A DNA stretch of 23,149 nucleotides, taken from the NCBI GenBank assembly GCA_910577815.1, contig CAJTNO010000008.1, forward strand, positions 1 to 23,149, read 5' to 3'. Positions 7,230 to 15,724 of the stretch are shown here, piece by piece (the first letter of the stretch is position 1; every line of letters starts with the position of its first letter). Below the pieces are notes generated by a model. That model saw nothing but the letters and a program-made list of their open reading frames with translations, did not search any database and was not told where the DNA came from. Source of the DNA: an uncultured Christensenella sp. Lineage in GTDB: Bacteria; Bacillota; Clostridia; Christensenellales; CAG-917. A program made the translations under genes and the position numbers.

Positions 7230-7250
7230 ATTTAACTCCAAGTATTGACC

Positions 7251-8423
7251 TTATTTTTCGCCGCCCTGCGCTTCGTTTTGTAAAGAATCCGCCTGCACGT
7301 TCTCAGTCGGGCAAGCTTCTTTATCGCAGCAATCCGTTACGGCTTCACTTAAATTATTATCGGTTTTTACGGTTTCAAACTCATTTGCTTCCTTCTGCGC
7401 GGTTGCGGAATTATTCTCAGCGCCGTCCTCCACGGATTTTTTTACACAGCTTGCGCAATCGCCGCTCAGGCAACCGCGGCACTCCTGATTGGAGGAGCGG
7501 AAGCCGAATTCCACGGTATTGACGACGGTAGAACCGTCAACGTAAAAGCTGTAGCCCTTTGTCTTGTAATAACCCACAAGCTCGACAGCTCGCAGCAGGA
7601 AGTAATAAATAGACGGCAGAACAAGTGCAATAAGTCCTCCGGTAGGAACGGTGAGCACGGAAGCGAGCAGATACACGCAGCTGAACGTAACGAAATACGC
7701 CTTAAACAGTCCGCCGAGATTGGATTTTACAAAGGTGAAGGCGCGTGAAAAGCTTGTGAAGATACGCTCCTCGGGATGATGCAGAGTTCTCGGAAGCCAT
7801 CCGCTGAAAAGCAACGCCCTTAGCGAACAGAACAGAACGATTATCACAAGCATCACGGGCAGAGTAAATATCTTTATCACCGAAAACAATCCGTACGCTA
7901 TAAATATGCCGAGAACACAGCAGCAGATATCTATAGGAAGCGAAACCAACAGACGTGAAAACGAATATCTACAGCACTTTTTGAAATTGAGCGCCATATT
8001 GCTTGCAAACCCGAAGCGCAGGTTTGAAGCCATAAGCTTATTGATTATATCCCCTATCGTATAGTAGGATAAGCCCATAACAAAGCTGTAAATAACATAC
8101 AGCAGGAGCGCGGTGAACACAAGCCCTGTCATAGCTCCGGGATTGGTTGCAAGCTCCTTTAAGATATTGACAATCTGAGGCACCAATGCAAAAACGGCTA
8201 CTCTGAAATTTACCGAGCCCGTCCAGACCTCGACAACGGTAGACTGCAAATCTTGTACAAGCGGAAGCACCGCAGTGGTTGCGGTAAACACCTTCCATAG
8301 CGGAATGAGAATAGCAACTCCCACCGCCGCGGTGATAATCAGCGAAATGATTATCCAAAGCATAATCTTAAAGACGTAGCCTATATTTGAAAAGAGAATT
8401 GTCAGTGCGTTTCTAAATTCCAT
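7251..8423 (-). CDS. Polytopic membrane protein with cysteine-rich cytosolic-like tail
   Basis: The first 295 residues hold about six hydrophobic segments (clear ones near 16-44, 100-120, 160-205 and 235-280), with amphipathic loops between them. The pattern resembles DUF975/YciC-type membrane proteins, but I cannot assign a family. The last 80 residues are hydrophilic and acidic, starting with a cysteine cluster ECRGCLSGDCASC (CxxC, four residues, CxxC) that could bind a metal, with more cysteines in CCDKEAC. The ATG at 8423 has GGAG 5 nt upstream. It lies 18 bp after the similar 287-residue membrane protein and probably arose from the same gene type. No function is known to me. Confidence 0.78.
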   Translation of the reverse strand: MEFRNALTILFSNIGYVFKIMLWIIISLIITAAVGVAILIPLWKVFTATTAVLPLVQDLQSTVVEVWTGSVNFRVAVFALVPQIVNILKELATNPGAMTGLVFTALLLYVIYSFVMGLSYYTIGDIINKLMASNLRFGFASNMALNFKKCCRYSFSRLLVSLPIDICCCVLGIFIAYGLFSVIKIFTLPVMLVIIVLFCSLRALLFSGWLPRTLHHPEERIFTSFSRAFTFVKSNLGGLFKAYFVTFSCVYLLASVLTVPTGGLIALVLPSIYYFLLRAVELVGYYKTKGYSFYVDGSTVVNTVEFGFRSSNQECRGCLSGDCASCVKKSVEDGAENNSATAQKEANEFETVKTDNNLSEAVTDCCDKEACPTENVQADSLQNEAQGGEK

Positions 8424-8441
8424 ATAATCTCCGCGGACAAA

Positions 8442-9305
8442 CTATTTTTTTGCCCAGATATCCTTCTTTTTGAGTTCTATATCCATACGCTCGGTACCCG
8501 TAACGTCATAAAAGCTGTTATACATAAGCGTGATGTAGTAAGGAATAATTATCGCATATGAAATTGCGTCCAGTACCGTGCGGCACACTATGCCGAGATT
8601 GCAGGCGGCGGTAATAATCATAACCGCCTGCAAAGGTATAACAATCACAATTATGGAAAACGCGGTTCTTGACAATCTGCCGCTCATACTGCTCCAGGCA
8701 GACTTGAGCGCCGCAGTGCTTTTAAGCCCCGTATGCAGCATAAACGGCGGCCACAGTATGAACCAGGACATCGTGTATATCATACAAATCTCCATAACGC
8801 AAAGCGTAAGCACGGAGAAAACGATTGTCATAACGTAGCTTGAAAAGGCTGTAGCCCAAAGATAGTATAAAAGCGTTGCGACAATATTGAAAAATTCAAG
8901 ACTGATTGCGGCTACAAGCACAAAACGTATAGCCGTAAGCACGTTGTAATTAAGACGCACCTTTACTCTGCGCGGGCTTACGGTAAACTCGCCGATGCGC
9001 ATATGACGGTCGATAACGCCGAAGGTTATCGCGGCAGAAAGCGCAAGCAGCACCGAGCCTATCAGTCCGATATACCAAAACGAATATGAAACGCTCCACA
9101 TATACTCGAAAAGACTCGCTATACTTGTGATATTAAGCGTTTTCATATCGAACAGATAGTACATAGAAACCGACGGCGACATCGCAAACGGAATCATAAG
9201 AGAAGGTAGCAGATTTATAAGGACAAGATAAACTCCCTTGTCGCCGAAATAACGCCAGGTAGCCTTAAAGCAATCCAGATTTTTAGTGCTGTCCTTTACT
9301 CTCAT
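8442..9305 (-). CDS. Six-TM membrane protein of unknown function
   Basis: This 287-residue protein has about six hydrophobic segments (near 28-50, 72-97, 122-147, 157-182, 212-235 and 240-262) and a charged C-terminal tail (DIELKKKDIWAKK) that is likely cytosolic. The WPPFMLH and ALKSAWSSM segments between helices 4 and 5 recall DUF975/YciC-like integral membrane proteins, which often contain a 'sAlkrSw' motif, so it may belong to that group. There is no signal peptide or catalytic motif. The ATG at 9305 has CGGAG 7 nt upstream. It begins 18 bp after valS, so it is probably co-transcribed with the synthetase and the two following membrane genes. Confidence 0.78.
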   Translation of the reverse strand: MRVKDSTKNLDCFKATWRYFGDKGVYLVLINLLPSLMIPFAMSPSVSMYYLFDMKTLNITSIASLFEYMWSVSYSFWYIGLIGSVLLALSAAITFGVIDRHMRIGEFTVSPRRVKVRLNYNVLTAIRFVLVAAISLEFFNIVATLLYYLWATAFSSYVMTIVFSVLTLCVMEICMIYTMSWFILWPPFMLHTGLKSTAALKSAWSSMSGRLSRTAFSIIVIVIPLQAVMIITAACNLGIVCRTVLDAISYAIIIPYYITLMYNSFYDVTGTERMDIELKKKDIWAKK

Positions 9306-9323
9306 ATAACAACTCCGAAACTA

Positions 9324-11942
9324 TCAGTTATCAAACATTGCAAGCTTATCGTTGAGCTTTTCCAGCTTTTCGACGGCGTTTGCAAGCTTTTCCCTTTCAT
9401 TGTCTACAAGCTTCTGCGGCGCGCGGGATACGAAGGCTTCGTTTGCAAGCAACGCCTTGGTCTTGTCGATAACAGCCTGCGTTTGCGCAATTTCCGCGGA
9501 GATGCGCTCCTTTTCCTTTGCGGAATCCACAAGGTCGCCGAGCGGAATAAGGACCTCTGCGTCCCTTGCAACCGCCACGCTCACTCTGCCCTCGATTTCG
9601 TCCTTGTTTTTTACAAAGCTTATATCGTTTACGCCCGCAAGCTTTTGGATGTACGGCTTAGCCAAAGCATAAAATTTCTCGTCCTTGGCTATTATAAACG
9701 CATTTATTCTCTTGGACGGCGGAACGTTCATTTCATTGCGGATATTACGTATTGCAACTATTACGTCGCGAAGCCCCTCGAAATTTGCCTCGTCGCGTCT
9801 GTACACTCTGTGCTTGTTGTAGGTCGGCCAGCTCTGCATCATAAGAATACTGCCCTTAGGCGCAAACTTGGAGTATATCTCCTCTGTGACAAAGGGGATA
9901 AACGGATGCAACAGCTTGAGTATCTCGCCGAGAACGTGCGTAAGCATCGCTATAGCGTGCGAGCGCGCCTTGTCGTCGCCGCTGTAAAGCGGAGCCTTGC
10001 TCATTTCTATAAACCAATCGCAGAACTCGCTCCACACAAAATCGTACAGCCTTTGCGAAGCCTGTCCTATTTCGTATTTGTTTAGGTTTATTGTAACCTC
10101 TTTTACGACGTCGTTAAGACGCGTCAAAATCCATTTATCGAGTCCGTTAAGCCGCGAAGGCATAGACAGGTCGTCGCCCTCTTTTATATTCATTATTACA
10201 AAGCGCGACGCATTCCAAAGCTTATTTACGAAATTACGGCAGCTTTCCACCTTAGCCTCGGAAAAACGCGTATCCGAGCCGGGCGCGATGCCCGACGCCA
10301 ACGAAAAACGCAAGGCGTCCGCGCCGTACTTATCTATGATTTTAAGAGGGTCTATGCCGTTGCCTAGGCTCTTGGACATCTTTCTTCCAAGCTCGTCGCG
10401 GACTATGCCGTGTATCAGCACCTCGCTGAACGGAACGTCGCCCATAAACTCTATTCCGCTGAATATCATACGCGCTACCCAGAAGAATATGATATCGTAA
10501 GCCGTAACAAGCACGCTGCCGGGATAGAAATAGCCGAGCGCCTTTGTCTTGCGCGGATAACCGAGCGTACTGAAGGGCCACAGCGCGGAGCTGAACCAGG
10601 TGTCGAGAACGTCCTCGTCCTGACGCATCTTTCCTCCGCACTTGGGACAGGTATCAACGGGGTTTTTTGATACAATCATCTCGCCGCAATCGCAGTAGTA
10701 CGCGGGTATGCGGTGTCCCCACCAGAGCTGACGGGAAATGCACCAGTCCTTTATGTTTTCCATCCAGTTGAAATAAGTCTTTTCGAATCTGCGCGGAATA
10801 AACTCAATTTTGTTGTCCTTGACAGCCTTTATTGCAGGCTCGGCAAGCGGCTTCATTTTGACAAACCACTGCTTGGATACCAAAGCCTCCACAGTCTCTC
10901 CGCAACGGTAGCAGGTGCCTACGTTATGCGCATACGGCTGTATCTTTACCATAAGTCCGAGCGCGGTAAGGTCCTCTACTATCGCTTTTCTTGCGGTCAG
11001 TCTGTCCATTCCCTTATACTTACCCGCGTTTTCGTTCATCAGACCGTCCTCGCCGATACAAGCGATAACGGGCAGATTGTGTCTGAGTCCCAGCTCGAAG
11101 TCGTTGGGGTCGTGCGCAGGCGTGATTTTAACCGCGCCCGTACCGAAGCCGATTTCGCAATAATCGTCGCCGACAACGGGAATAATTCTGTCGGTAAGCG
11201 GCAATCTCACCTGCTTGCCGATATATTTGGACATCTTTTCATCCTTGGGATTGACCGCGACAGCCGTATCTCCGAGCATAGTTTCGGGACGCGTTGTCGC
11301 AATTACGATTGCGTCGTCCTCGCCCTCAACGGGATACTTGTAATACCAAAGATTGGACTGCTGCTCCTCATACTCCACCTCCGCGTCGCTGAGCGCGGTA
11401 TGGCAGTGCGGACACCAGTTGATTATGCGGTCGCCTCTGTAGATAAGACCTTTTTTATAATACTTAGTAAACGCCTCGAGAACCGCGTTGGAGCAGTTTT
11501 CGTCCATAGTAAAGGCTTGCTTGGACCAGTCGCAGGAAACGCCGAGCCCTTTTAACTGCTCGACTATTCTTCCGCCGTATTGGTCGTTCCACTCCCAGGC
11601 GCGCTTCAAAAATCCGTCGCGACCGATATCGTTTTTGGTAACGCCGTCCTCCTTCATCTTCTCGACGATTTTCACCTCTGTGGCGATTGCGGCGTGGTCC
11701 GTTCCCGGAAGCCAAAGCGCCTCATAACCGCTCATCCTTTTGTAACGGATGATAATATCCTGCGTGGTGTCGTCAAGCGCGTGTCCCATATGCAGCTGCC
11801 CGGTAATATTGGGCGGAGGCATCATTATCGTAAACGGCTCCTTGTCGGGATTGACGTGAGCCTCGAAGCACTTACCTTTTAACCACTTTTGATAAATGCT
11901 CTTTTCAAAAGCGGGATTGTACGTTTTTTCCATTTGTTCCAT
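9324..11942 (-). CDS. valS: Valyl-tRNA synthetase
   Basis: This class I synthetase charges tRNA-Val in the cytosol and hydrolyses wrongly activated threonine. The 872-residue length is normal. Seen in order: the HIGH-type HMGH (51-54) after PPPNITG, the editing-domain segment TTRPETMLGDTAVAV (216-230), Cys pairs CYRC (344-347), CDC (417-419) and CPKC (432-435) typical of bound zinc, DTWFSS (447-452), KMSKS (521-525), and a C-terminal coiled coil from about residue 805. The ATG at 11942 has GGGGAG 5 nt upstream. It follows pgsA by 39 bp. No T-box leader is present, so it seems to be read from the pgsA promoter. Confidence 0.98.
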   Translation of the reverse strand: MEQMEKTYNPAFEKSIYQKWLKGKCFEAHVNPDKEPFTIMMPPPNITGQLHMGHALDDTTQDIIIRYKRMSGYEALWLPGTDHAAIATEVKIVEKMKEDGVTKNDIGRDGFLKRAWEWNDQYGGRIVEQLKGLGVSCDWSKQAFTMDENCSNAVLEAFTKYYKKGLIYRGDRIINWCPHCHTALSDAEVEYEEQQSNLWYYKYPVEGEDDAIVIATTRPETMLGDTAVAVNPKDEKMSKYIGKQVRLPLTDRIIPVVGDDYCEIGFGTGAVKITPAHDPNDFELGLRHNLPVIACIGEDGLMNENAGKYKGMDRLTARKAIVEDLTALGLMVKIQPYAHNVGTCYRCGETVEALVSKQWFVKMKPLAEPAIKAVKDNKIEFIPRRFEKTYFNWMENIKDWCISRQLWWGHRIPAYYCDCGEMIVSKNPVDTCPKCGGKMRQDEDVLDTWFSSALWPFSTLGYPRKTKALGYFYPGSVLVTAYDIIFFWVARMIFSGIEFMGDVPFSEVLIHGIVRDELGRKMSKSLGNGIDPLKIIDKYGADALRFSLASGIAPGSDTRFSEAKVESCRNFVNKLWNASRFVIMNIKEGDDLSMPSRLNGLDKWILTRLNDVVKEVTINLNKYEIGQASQRLYDFVWSEFCDWFIEMSKAPLYSGDDKARSHAIAMLTHVLGEILKLLHPFIPFVTEEIYSKFAPKGSILMMQSWPTYNKHRVYRRDEANFEGLRDVIVAIRNIRNEMNVPPSKRINAFIIAKDEKFYALAKPYIQKLAGVNDISFVKNKDEIEGRVSVAVARDAEVLIPLGDLVDSAKEKERISAEIAQTQAVIDKTKALLANEAFVSRAPQKLVDNEREKLANAVEKLEKLNDKLAMFDN

Positions 11943-11981
11943 TTTATCTCCCCGCTACCCTCGGTAGCATAATCAGTCTGT

Positions 11982-12797
11982 TTATTCGGTCCTTTCGGTC
12001 TCCGCAGCGTTTTCGGAGCTATTGAGATTTTCAAGCTGCGTTTCCGCCATAACGTCGCCGTCCTCGGAGAATATTCCGCCCGTCGCGCCGCTCTTTCTCT
12101 TTTCAACGGCTTTTATATCGTTTTCCTTTGCGGATTCCGCCGAAGTTGCCTTCATCTCTCCCCGCTCTATAAGCTTGACCTGACGTATAACGTCAAGGAG
12201 ATACGCTCCCGCGGCGGCATAGGTAAGCGCAATGCCCCAGGCGAGAATGCCCCAGTCCGCATACTGAACGTAATTATGGAAGAAGCCGAGTATAACGCCC
12301 ACCGAAATAGTAAACGACGAAACCTTGCCCAGCCAGTTGGCTTTGACGGTCGCTCCTTTTTTGAGAACGTACAGGGCGATAAACGTCTGCACAATCTCCT
12401 TTGCGAGAATAAGTATCACAAACGCATAGTGTACAAACCAGGGGTTTGACAGCGTTCCGTTTTCAACAAGATTTTTCCCGAGCGGCGTAAGTCCCGTACA
12501 GAGCGACAGACACGCAAGCACCGCAATATGCATAAGCTTATCCGCAATGGGGTCAAGCACCATTCCGATACCGCTCTGCATATTGAATTTTCTTGCAATC
12601 CAACCGTCAAAGAGGTCGCTGCACGCCGCAAGCAAGAACACTCCGAGCGCTATATAAAACAGCGTGAAGCTGTCCTTCATTCCGCCTATAGCCATAAGCG
12701 CAACGAACGCAGGAACGCACAAGATACGAAAATACGTAATGAGGTTGGGAATTGTGAAAAGCTCTTTTGAGTCAATCTGACCGAATTTTACTGACAT
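11982..12797 (-). CDS. pgsA: CDP-diacylglycerol-glycerol-3-phosphate 3-phosphatidyltransferase
   Basis: This membrane enzyme makes phosphatidylglycerol phosphate from CDP-diacylglycerol and glycerol-3-phosphate. The complete CDP-alcohol phosphotransferase motif is present: D61, D64-G65, A68-R69, G78, D82 and D86. About six hydrophobic helices follow the usual family layout, starting with TIPNLITYFRI. After the last helix comes a hydrophilic tail of about 60 residues (from roughly 212), which is longer than usual and rich in E, S and K. The ATG at 12797 has AAAGGAG 5 nt upstream. It is the first gene after a strong promoter. Related enzymes attach other alcohols, so glycerol phosphate as acceptor is inferred from overall likeness. 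Confidence 0.9.
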   Translation of the reverse strand: MSVKFGQIDSKELFTIPNLITYFRILCVPAFVALMAIGGMKDSFTLFYIALGVFLLAACSDLFDGWIARKFNMQSGIGMVLDPIADKLMHIAVLACLSLCTGLTPLGKNLVENGTLSNPWFVHYAFVILILAKEIVQTFIALYVLKKGATVKANWLGKVSSFTISVGVILGFFHNYVQYADWGILAWGIALTYAAAGAYLLDVIRQVKLIERGEMKATSAESAKENDIKAVEKRKSGATGGIFSEDGDVMAETQLENLNSSENAAETERTE

Positions 12798-12849
12798 AAA
12801 CTCTCCTTTGACGCCTTACGCGTATGTGCGTAAAACATTAGTGATAGTT

Positions 12850-12878
12850 ATTATAACAGATAAGCGAGTAGATGTAAA
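12850..12878 (-). promoter_or_regulatory. Extended -10 sigma-A promoter for pgsA-valS operon
   Basis: On the minus strand TTTACA (12878-12873), a 17-nt spacer and TATAAT (12855-12850) with an upstream TG make an extended -10 promoter. Transcription would begin near 12843, giving a leader of about 45 nt. No attenuator or T-box fits in that leader. Confidence 0.85.
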
Positions 12879-12961
12879 CGGAATTTATCAAAGTAAAATC
12901 CGATTTACTGCACATAATAAACGCGACGACAGTATATTGAACTGAAAAGGCGGATAAAACA

Positions 12962-13852
12962 ATGAAATCTTGTCTGATAATCATAAACAAATCGGCGGGA
13001 GGAAGCAGCAAGGTATCCTTTGAAAAGGTGGAACGCTGCCTCGGAGACGAATATAATTATACGAGATGCGCAATTCCCGACAATCCCGACCCTAATCCTG
13101 AGGGCTACGACGCGGTTGCGGTTTGCGGCGGCGACGGAACGCTCGGCTCGGTGCTGAGTAAAATTTACGATAAGCCGATAGACGTATGGTATTTTCCCGT
13201 AGGCACTCTCAACGATAAGGCTAAGGCGGAAAGATATCTGGCGACAAAAACCTCCTGCCCTACCTGCGGCGGAGCGCCCAAGGGCAAGCAGATAGTCATA
13301 GGTAAATGCGGCGATATTCAGGACCATATCTTTGCATACGTATTTGCGGCGGGAGCGTTTACTCCAATAGGCTATACGGCTAAGGTGGAAAACAAAAAAA
13401 AGCACGGAGTCCTCGCATACATCGGTCAGGTTATGCGCGAATACAAGATTCACCGCATAAACGCGACCATCGATTGCGGCGGGAAAAGCTACAGCGGAGA
13501 ATTTGCGCTCATTATGTTTGTAAAATCCCCGAGGTGCTTCGGCTTCAACTTTAACAAGGCGTTTGACGAGGAGAGTATGAGCGGACATCTGCTTGCTATA
13601 CGCTCCCCCAAACACGACGGACTGCTTGGAAAAATCGAAATGTTTGCGCCCTTCTTCCGCGCGTTTTTCCTCGGACTTAAAAAGGAGCGCGACGGAAAAA
13701 TAATCTTCCGTCAGGCGTACAGCGCGACCGTAACTCACGACGCTGCGGTTCATTACTGCCGCGACGGAGAAAAGCACACTGTGGGCAGCGGCGAGCATAA
13801 GATTAAATTTATACGCAGTCTTTGCAATTTCAGCGTAATAGAAAAATTCTGA
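12962..13852 (+). CDS. Diacylglycerol kinase-family lipid kinase (DgkB/YegS-like)
   Basis: This 296-residue protein has the diacylglycerol/sphingosine kinase catalytic fold: an N-terminal IIINKSAGG, the nucleotide-binding GGDGT at about 56-60, PVGTLND at 79-85 in place of the usual P-GT-ND motif, and a C-terminal CRDGE for the DGE motif. It likely phosphorylates a lipid such as diacylglycerol, returning it to phosphatidic acid for phospholipid synthesis. A CPTCGG segment near residue 99 adds a CxxC not typical of the family. The ATG has AAGGCGG about 8 nt upstream. It is divergent from pgsA across a 164-bp gap, a sensible lipid-metabolism pairing, and ends at a bidirectional terminator. The exact lipid substrate is unknown. 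Confidence 0.88.
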   Translation: MKSCLIIINKSAGGSSKVSFEKVERCLGDEYNYTRCAIPDNPDPNPEGYDAVAVCGGDGTLGSVLSKIYDKPIDVWYFPVGTLNDKAKAERYLATKTSCPTCGGAPKGKQIVIGKCGDIQDHIFAYVFAAGAFTPIGYTAKVENKKKHGVLAYIGQVMREYKIHRINATIDCGGKSYSGEFALIMFVKSPRCFGFNFNKAFDEESMSGHLLAIRSPKHDGLLGKIEMFAPFFRAFFLGLKKERDGKIIFRQAYSATVTHDAAVHYCRDGEKHTVGSGEHKIKFIRSLCNFSVIEKF

Positions 13853-13875
13853 TAATAAAAAAATTCCGCAAATTA

Positions 13876-13909
13876 AATCCGCCGCTCCGAGCATTCGGAA
13901 CGGCGGATT
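13876..13909. terminator. Bidirectional terminator between lipid kinase and HAD genes
   Basis: An interrupted stem, AATCCGCCG (13876-13884) with CGGCGGATT (13901-13909) and an inner CCGA/TCGG, separates two convergent genes. T-rich stretches follow on both strands, with a longer run of T further along on the minus strand. Confidence 0.8.
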
Positions 13910-13920
13910 ATATTATGAGT

Positions 13921-14577
13921 TTAAGCCTGTAAAACCAATTTTAAAATATCCTCGGGCTTATCGAGAATATAATCCGCGCCGTATTCTTCAAACTCCTCGC
14001 GACTGCCGTAGCCCCACATAACCGCGGCGCAATCCACTCCCAATGCGTGCGCGCCTTCTATATCGTAAAGCCTGTCGCCAAGCATAAGCACCTTGCTTAC
14101 GTCGTCGACCTTAAGATTTTCAAGCACAAGCTCTATTACGTCCGCCTTTGTTTCCTTGCTGGCGTCGCAGGTAGCTCCGCCGATAAAATCGAAATACTCC
14201 GTCAGCCCCAGTCCTTCAATCATAAGATGCGTAAATTTCAACGGTTTGGAGGTGGCTATCGCAAGTTTTTTTCCATTAGCCTTCAGTGTCTTAAATACGT
14301 CTACAATTCCGTCGTACAGGCGACAATCGCGCCATCCGTCAACCTCGTATTTGCCTCTGTAAAGCGTAATCAGCTGCTCTATCATAGGCATATCGAGCCC
14401 TAAAAATTCCTTCATAGATACACGGAAAGGCGGTCCGACCATTTTATCGAACACCTCCGCAGGCGGATGCTTTATGCCTTTACCGTCAAGCGCGTGCTTT
14501 ATGCAGGATATTATACCGGGCTTGCTGTCCGATACCGTCCCGTCAAGGTCGAACAGAATATAATCGTATGCTTTCAT
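13921..14577 (-). CDS. HAD-family phosphatase (phosphoglycolate phosphatase/PpaX-like)
   Basis: A 218-residue haloacid dehalogenase-type hydrolase with all four motifs: DLDGTVSDS (10-18; D10 nucleophile, D12 acid/base), T109-S110 in AIATSKP, K141 in KETKAD, and GDRLYDIEGA near 167. A helical cap lies between motifs I and II, as in the Gph/PpaX subgroup that acts on phosphoglycolate, pyrophosphate or nucleotides. The substrate cannot be told from sequence. The ATG at 14577 has GAGAGG upstream, and a separate promoter lies just before it, so it need not depend on the upstream ddh. Confidence 0.9.
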   Translation of the reverse strand: MKAYDYILFDLDGTVSDSKPGIISCIKHALDGKGIKHPPAEVFDKMVGPPFRVSMKEFLGLDMPMIEQLITLYRGKYEVDGWRDCRLYDGIVDVFKTLKANGKKLAIATSKPLKFTHLMIEGLGLTEYFDFIGGATCDASKETKADVIELVLENLKVDDVSKVLMLGDRLYDIEGAHALGVDCAAVMWGYGSREEFEEYGADYILDKPEDILKLVLQA

Positions 14578-14598
14578 ATTAACCTCTCGATTTTGATT

Positions 14599-14627
14599 AT
14601 TCTAACCGATTTGACGGATAATGACAA
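14599..14627 (-). promoter_or_regulatory. Sigma-A promoter for the HAD gene
   Basis: On the minus strand TTGTCA (14627-14622), 17 nt, TAGAAT (14604-14599); each box matches consensus at 5 of 6 positions. It sits in the 64-bp gap after ddh. Confidence 0.65.
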
Positions 14628-14641
14628 GCGTTTGACCGTCT

Positions 14642-15607
14642 TCAGACAAATCTTTTAATAACGTCATCCCCTGCAAACAATGCGCTCACGGGTATATCGA
14701 GAGCCGTTCTCGCACCCGTTTCACCTTTAGCGGCAAGGTATGCGTTTGCGCGCGCATATGCCATAAGCACAGAGGCGGTAAAATCGGGATTGCTATCGAG
14801 CTTCAAAGAAAACTCAACGCGTTGCATTTTGCCGTTCACCTCTCCCGAGCTGAGCACAATACCCGCGTGCGGCATCTCCGAATGATTTTTCCTTAGCTCC
14901 TCTAAGCCGACAAAATGCACGGCAGTATCGTAAGGCTCGAAATAGTTGGGCATAGTTTTTATTTTGCTTTCTATAAGCGACTTATCCGCTCCGTCCTCCA
15001 CAGCCACATAACACTCTCTGCTATGCTTGTCCCTATCGCAAAGCTTTTCTCCGCCGCCGCTTCTCACAAGCTCCAAAGTCTCGGCTTTAGGTACGGTATA
15101 TTGCTTGGCGTCTATAACTCCGTCTATCCTGCGTATTGCCTCGCTATGCCCCTGCGATACGCCTCTGCCCCAAAAGGTATAAGGCGCGCCGCTCGGAAGT
15201 ACTCCCGCAAACAGTGCGCGCATAACGGAAAACAGCCCCGGGTCCCAGCCTATGCCTATAAAGCACAAATGCCCGCCGTTTGACGCCGCGCGCGACATAT
15301 CCGCGTAATATGTACTCATTCTGGCGTGGGTATCGAAGCTGTCCACCGTATTGAAGCTGCGCGCAAGCTTTACGCCCAGCTCGGTTACGTCGTTTGCAGA
15401 GCCGGTGCAAATAACCGCAACGTCAATCACACCGTCAAAGCCGAAAATTTCATCCTGTCTGAAAAAAGCTGTTCCATAAGGAGAAACAAGCTCCGCGGGA
15501 TTTCTGCGCGTAAAAATGCCCGCTATTTCAAAATCCTTGCTACCGACGGCTATTTTCTCGCAGGCTCTGCCGAGATTGCCGTATCCTACTATTGCAATTT
15601 TTATCAT
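14642..15607 (-). CDS. ddh: meso-Diaminopimelate D-dehydrogenase
   Basis: This NADPH enzyme makes meso-2,6-diaminopimelate from tetrahydrodipicolinate in one step, feeding lysine and peptidoglycan synthesis. The 321-residue length is normal. The Rossmann motif GYGNLG is at residues 8-13, and the family-specific stretch around residues 146-164 contains WGRGVSQGHSEA and IRRIDGV. The IGWDPGLFSVMRALF segment near 118 and HAGIVLSSG in the C-terminal half also fit. The ATG at 15607 has no strong ribosome site. It is transcribed away from mazF across a 94 to 117-bp gap. The presence of ddh suggests DAP-type peptidoglycan. Confidence 0.95.
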   Translation of the reverse strand: MIKIAIVGYGNLGRACEKIAVGSKDFEIAGIFTRRNPAELVSPYGTAFFRQDEIFGFDGVIDVAVICTGSANDVTELGVKLARSFNTVDSFDTHARMSTYYADMSRAASNGGHLCFIGIGWDPGLFSVMRALFAGVLPSGAPYTFWGRGVSQGHSEAIRRIDGVIDAKQYTVPKAETLELVRSGGGEKLCDRDKHSRECYVAVEDGADKSLIESKIKTMPNYFEPYDTAVHFVGLEELRKNHSEMPHAGIVLSSGEVNGKMQRVEFSLKLDSNPDFTASVLMAYARANAYLAAKGETGARTALDIPVSALFAGDDVIKRFV

Positions 15608-15724
15608 TTTATAGCTTATTGCGCGATTTCTTAAGATATTACACTTGCAACTTTGATATTTGATTAAGCATAGGATACAGAGGGATAAAATCCTTAAACT
15701 TTGACAATAATTTGCGGTATGGAT

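Noticed and set aside
10713..11555. 280-codon plus-strand open frame inside valS
   Set aside because: Antisense to well-conserved ValS regions, including zinc and editing motifs; the translation resembles no protein.
11943..11981. T-box leader for valS (also considered for tyrS at 19520-19640)
   Set aside because: Neither leader holds the conserved T-box sequence, and both are too short for the specifier and antiterminator structures.
12905..13894. 329-codon minus-strand open frame opposite the lipid kinase
   Set aside because: It lies antisense to a gene with clear kinase motifs, has no family motif and no ribosome site; it reflects codon bias of the true gene.
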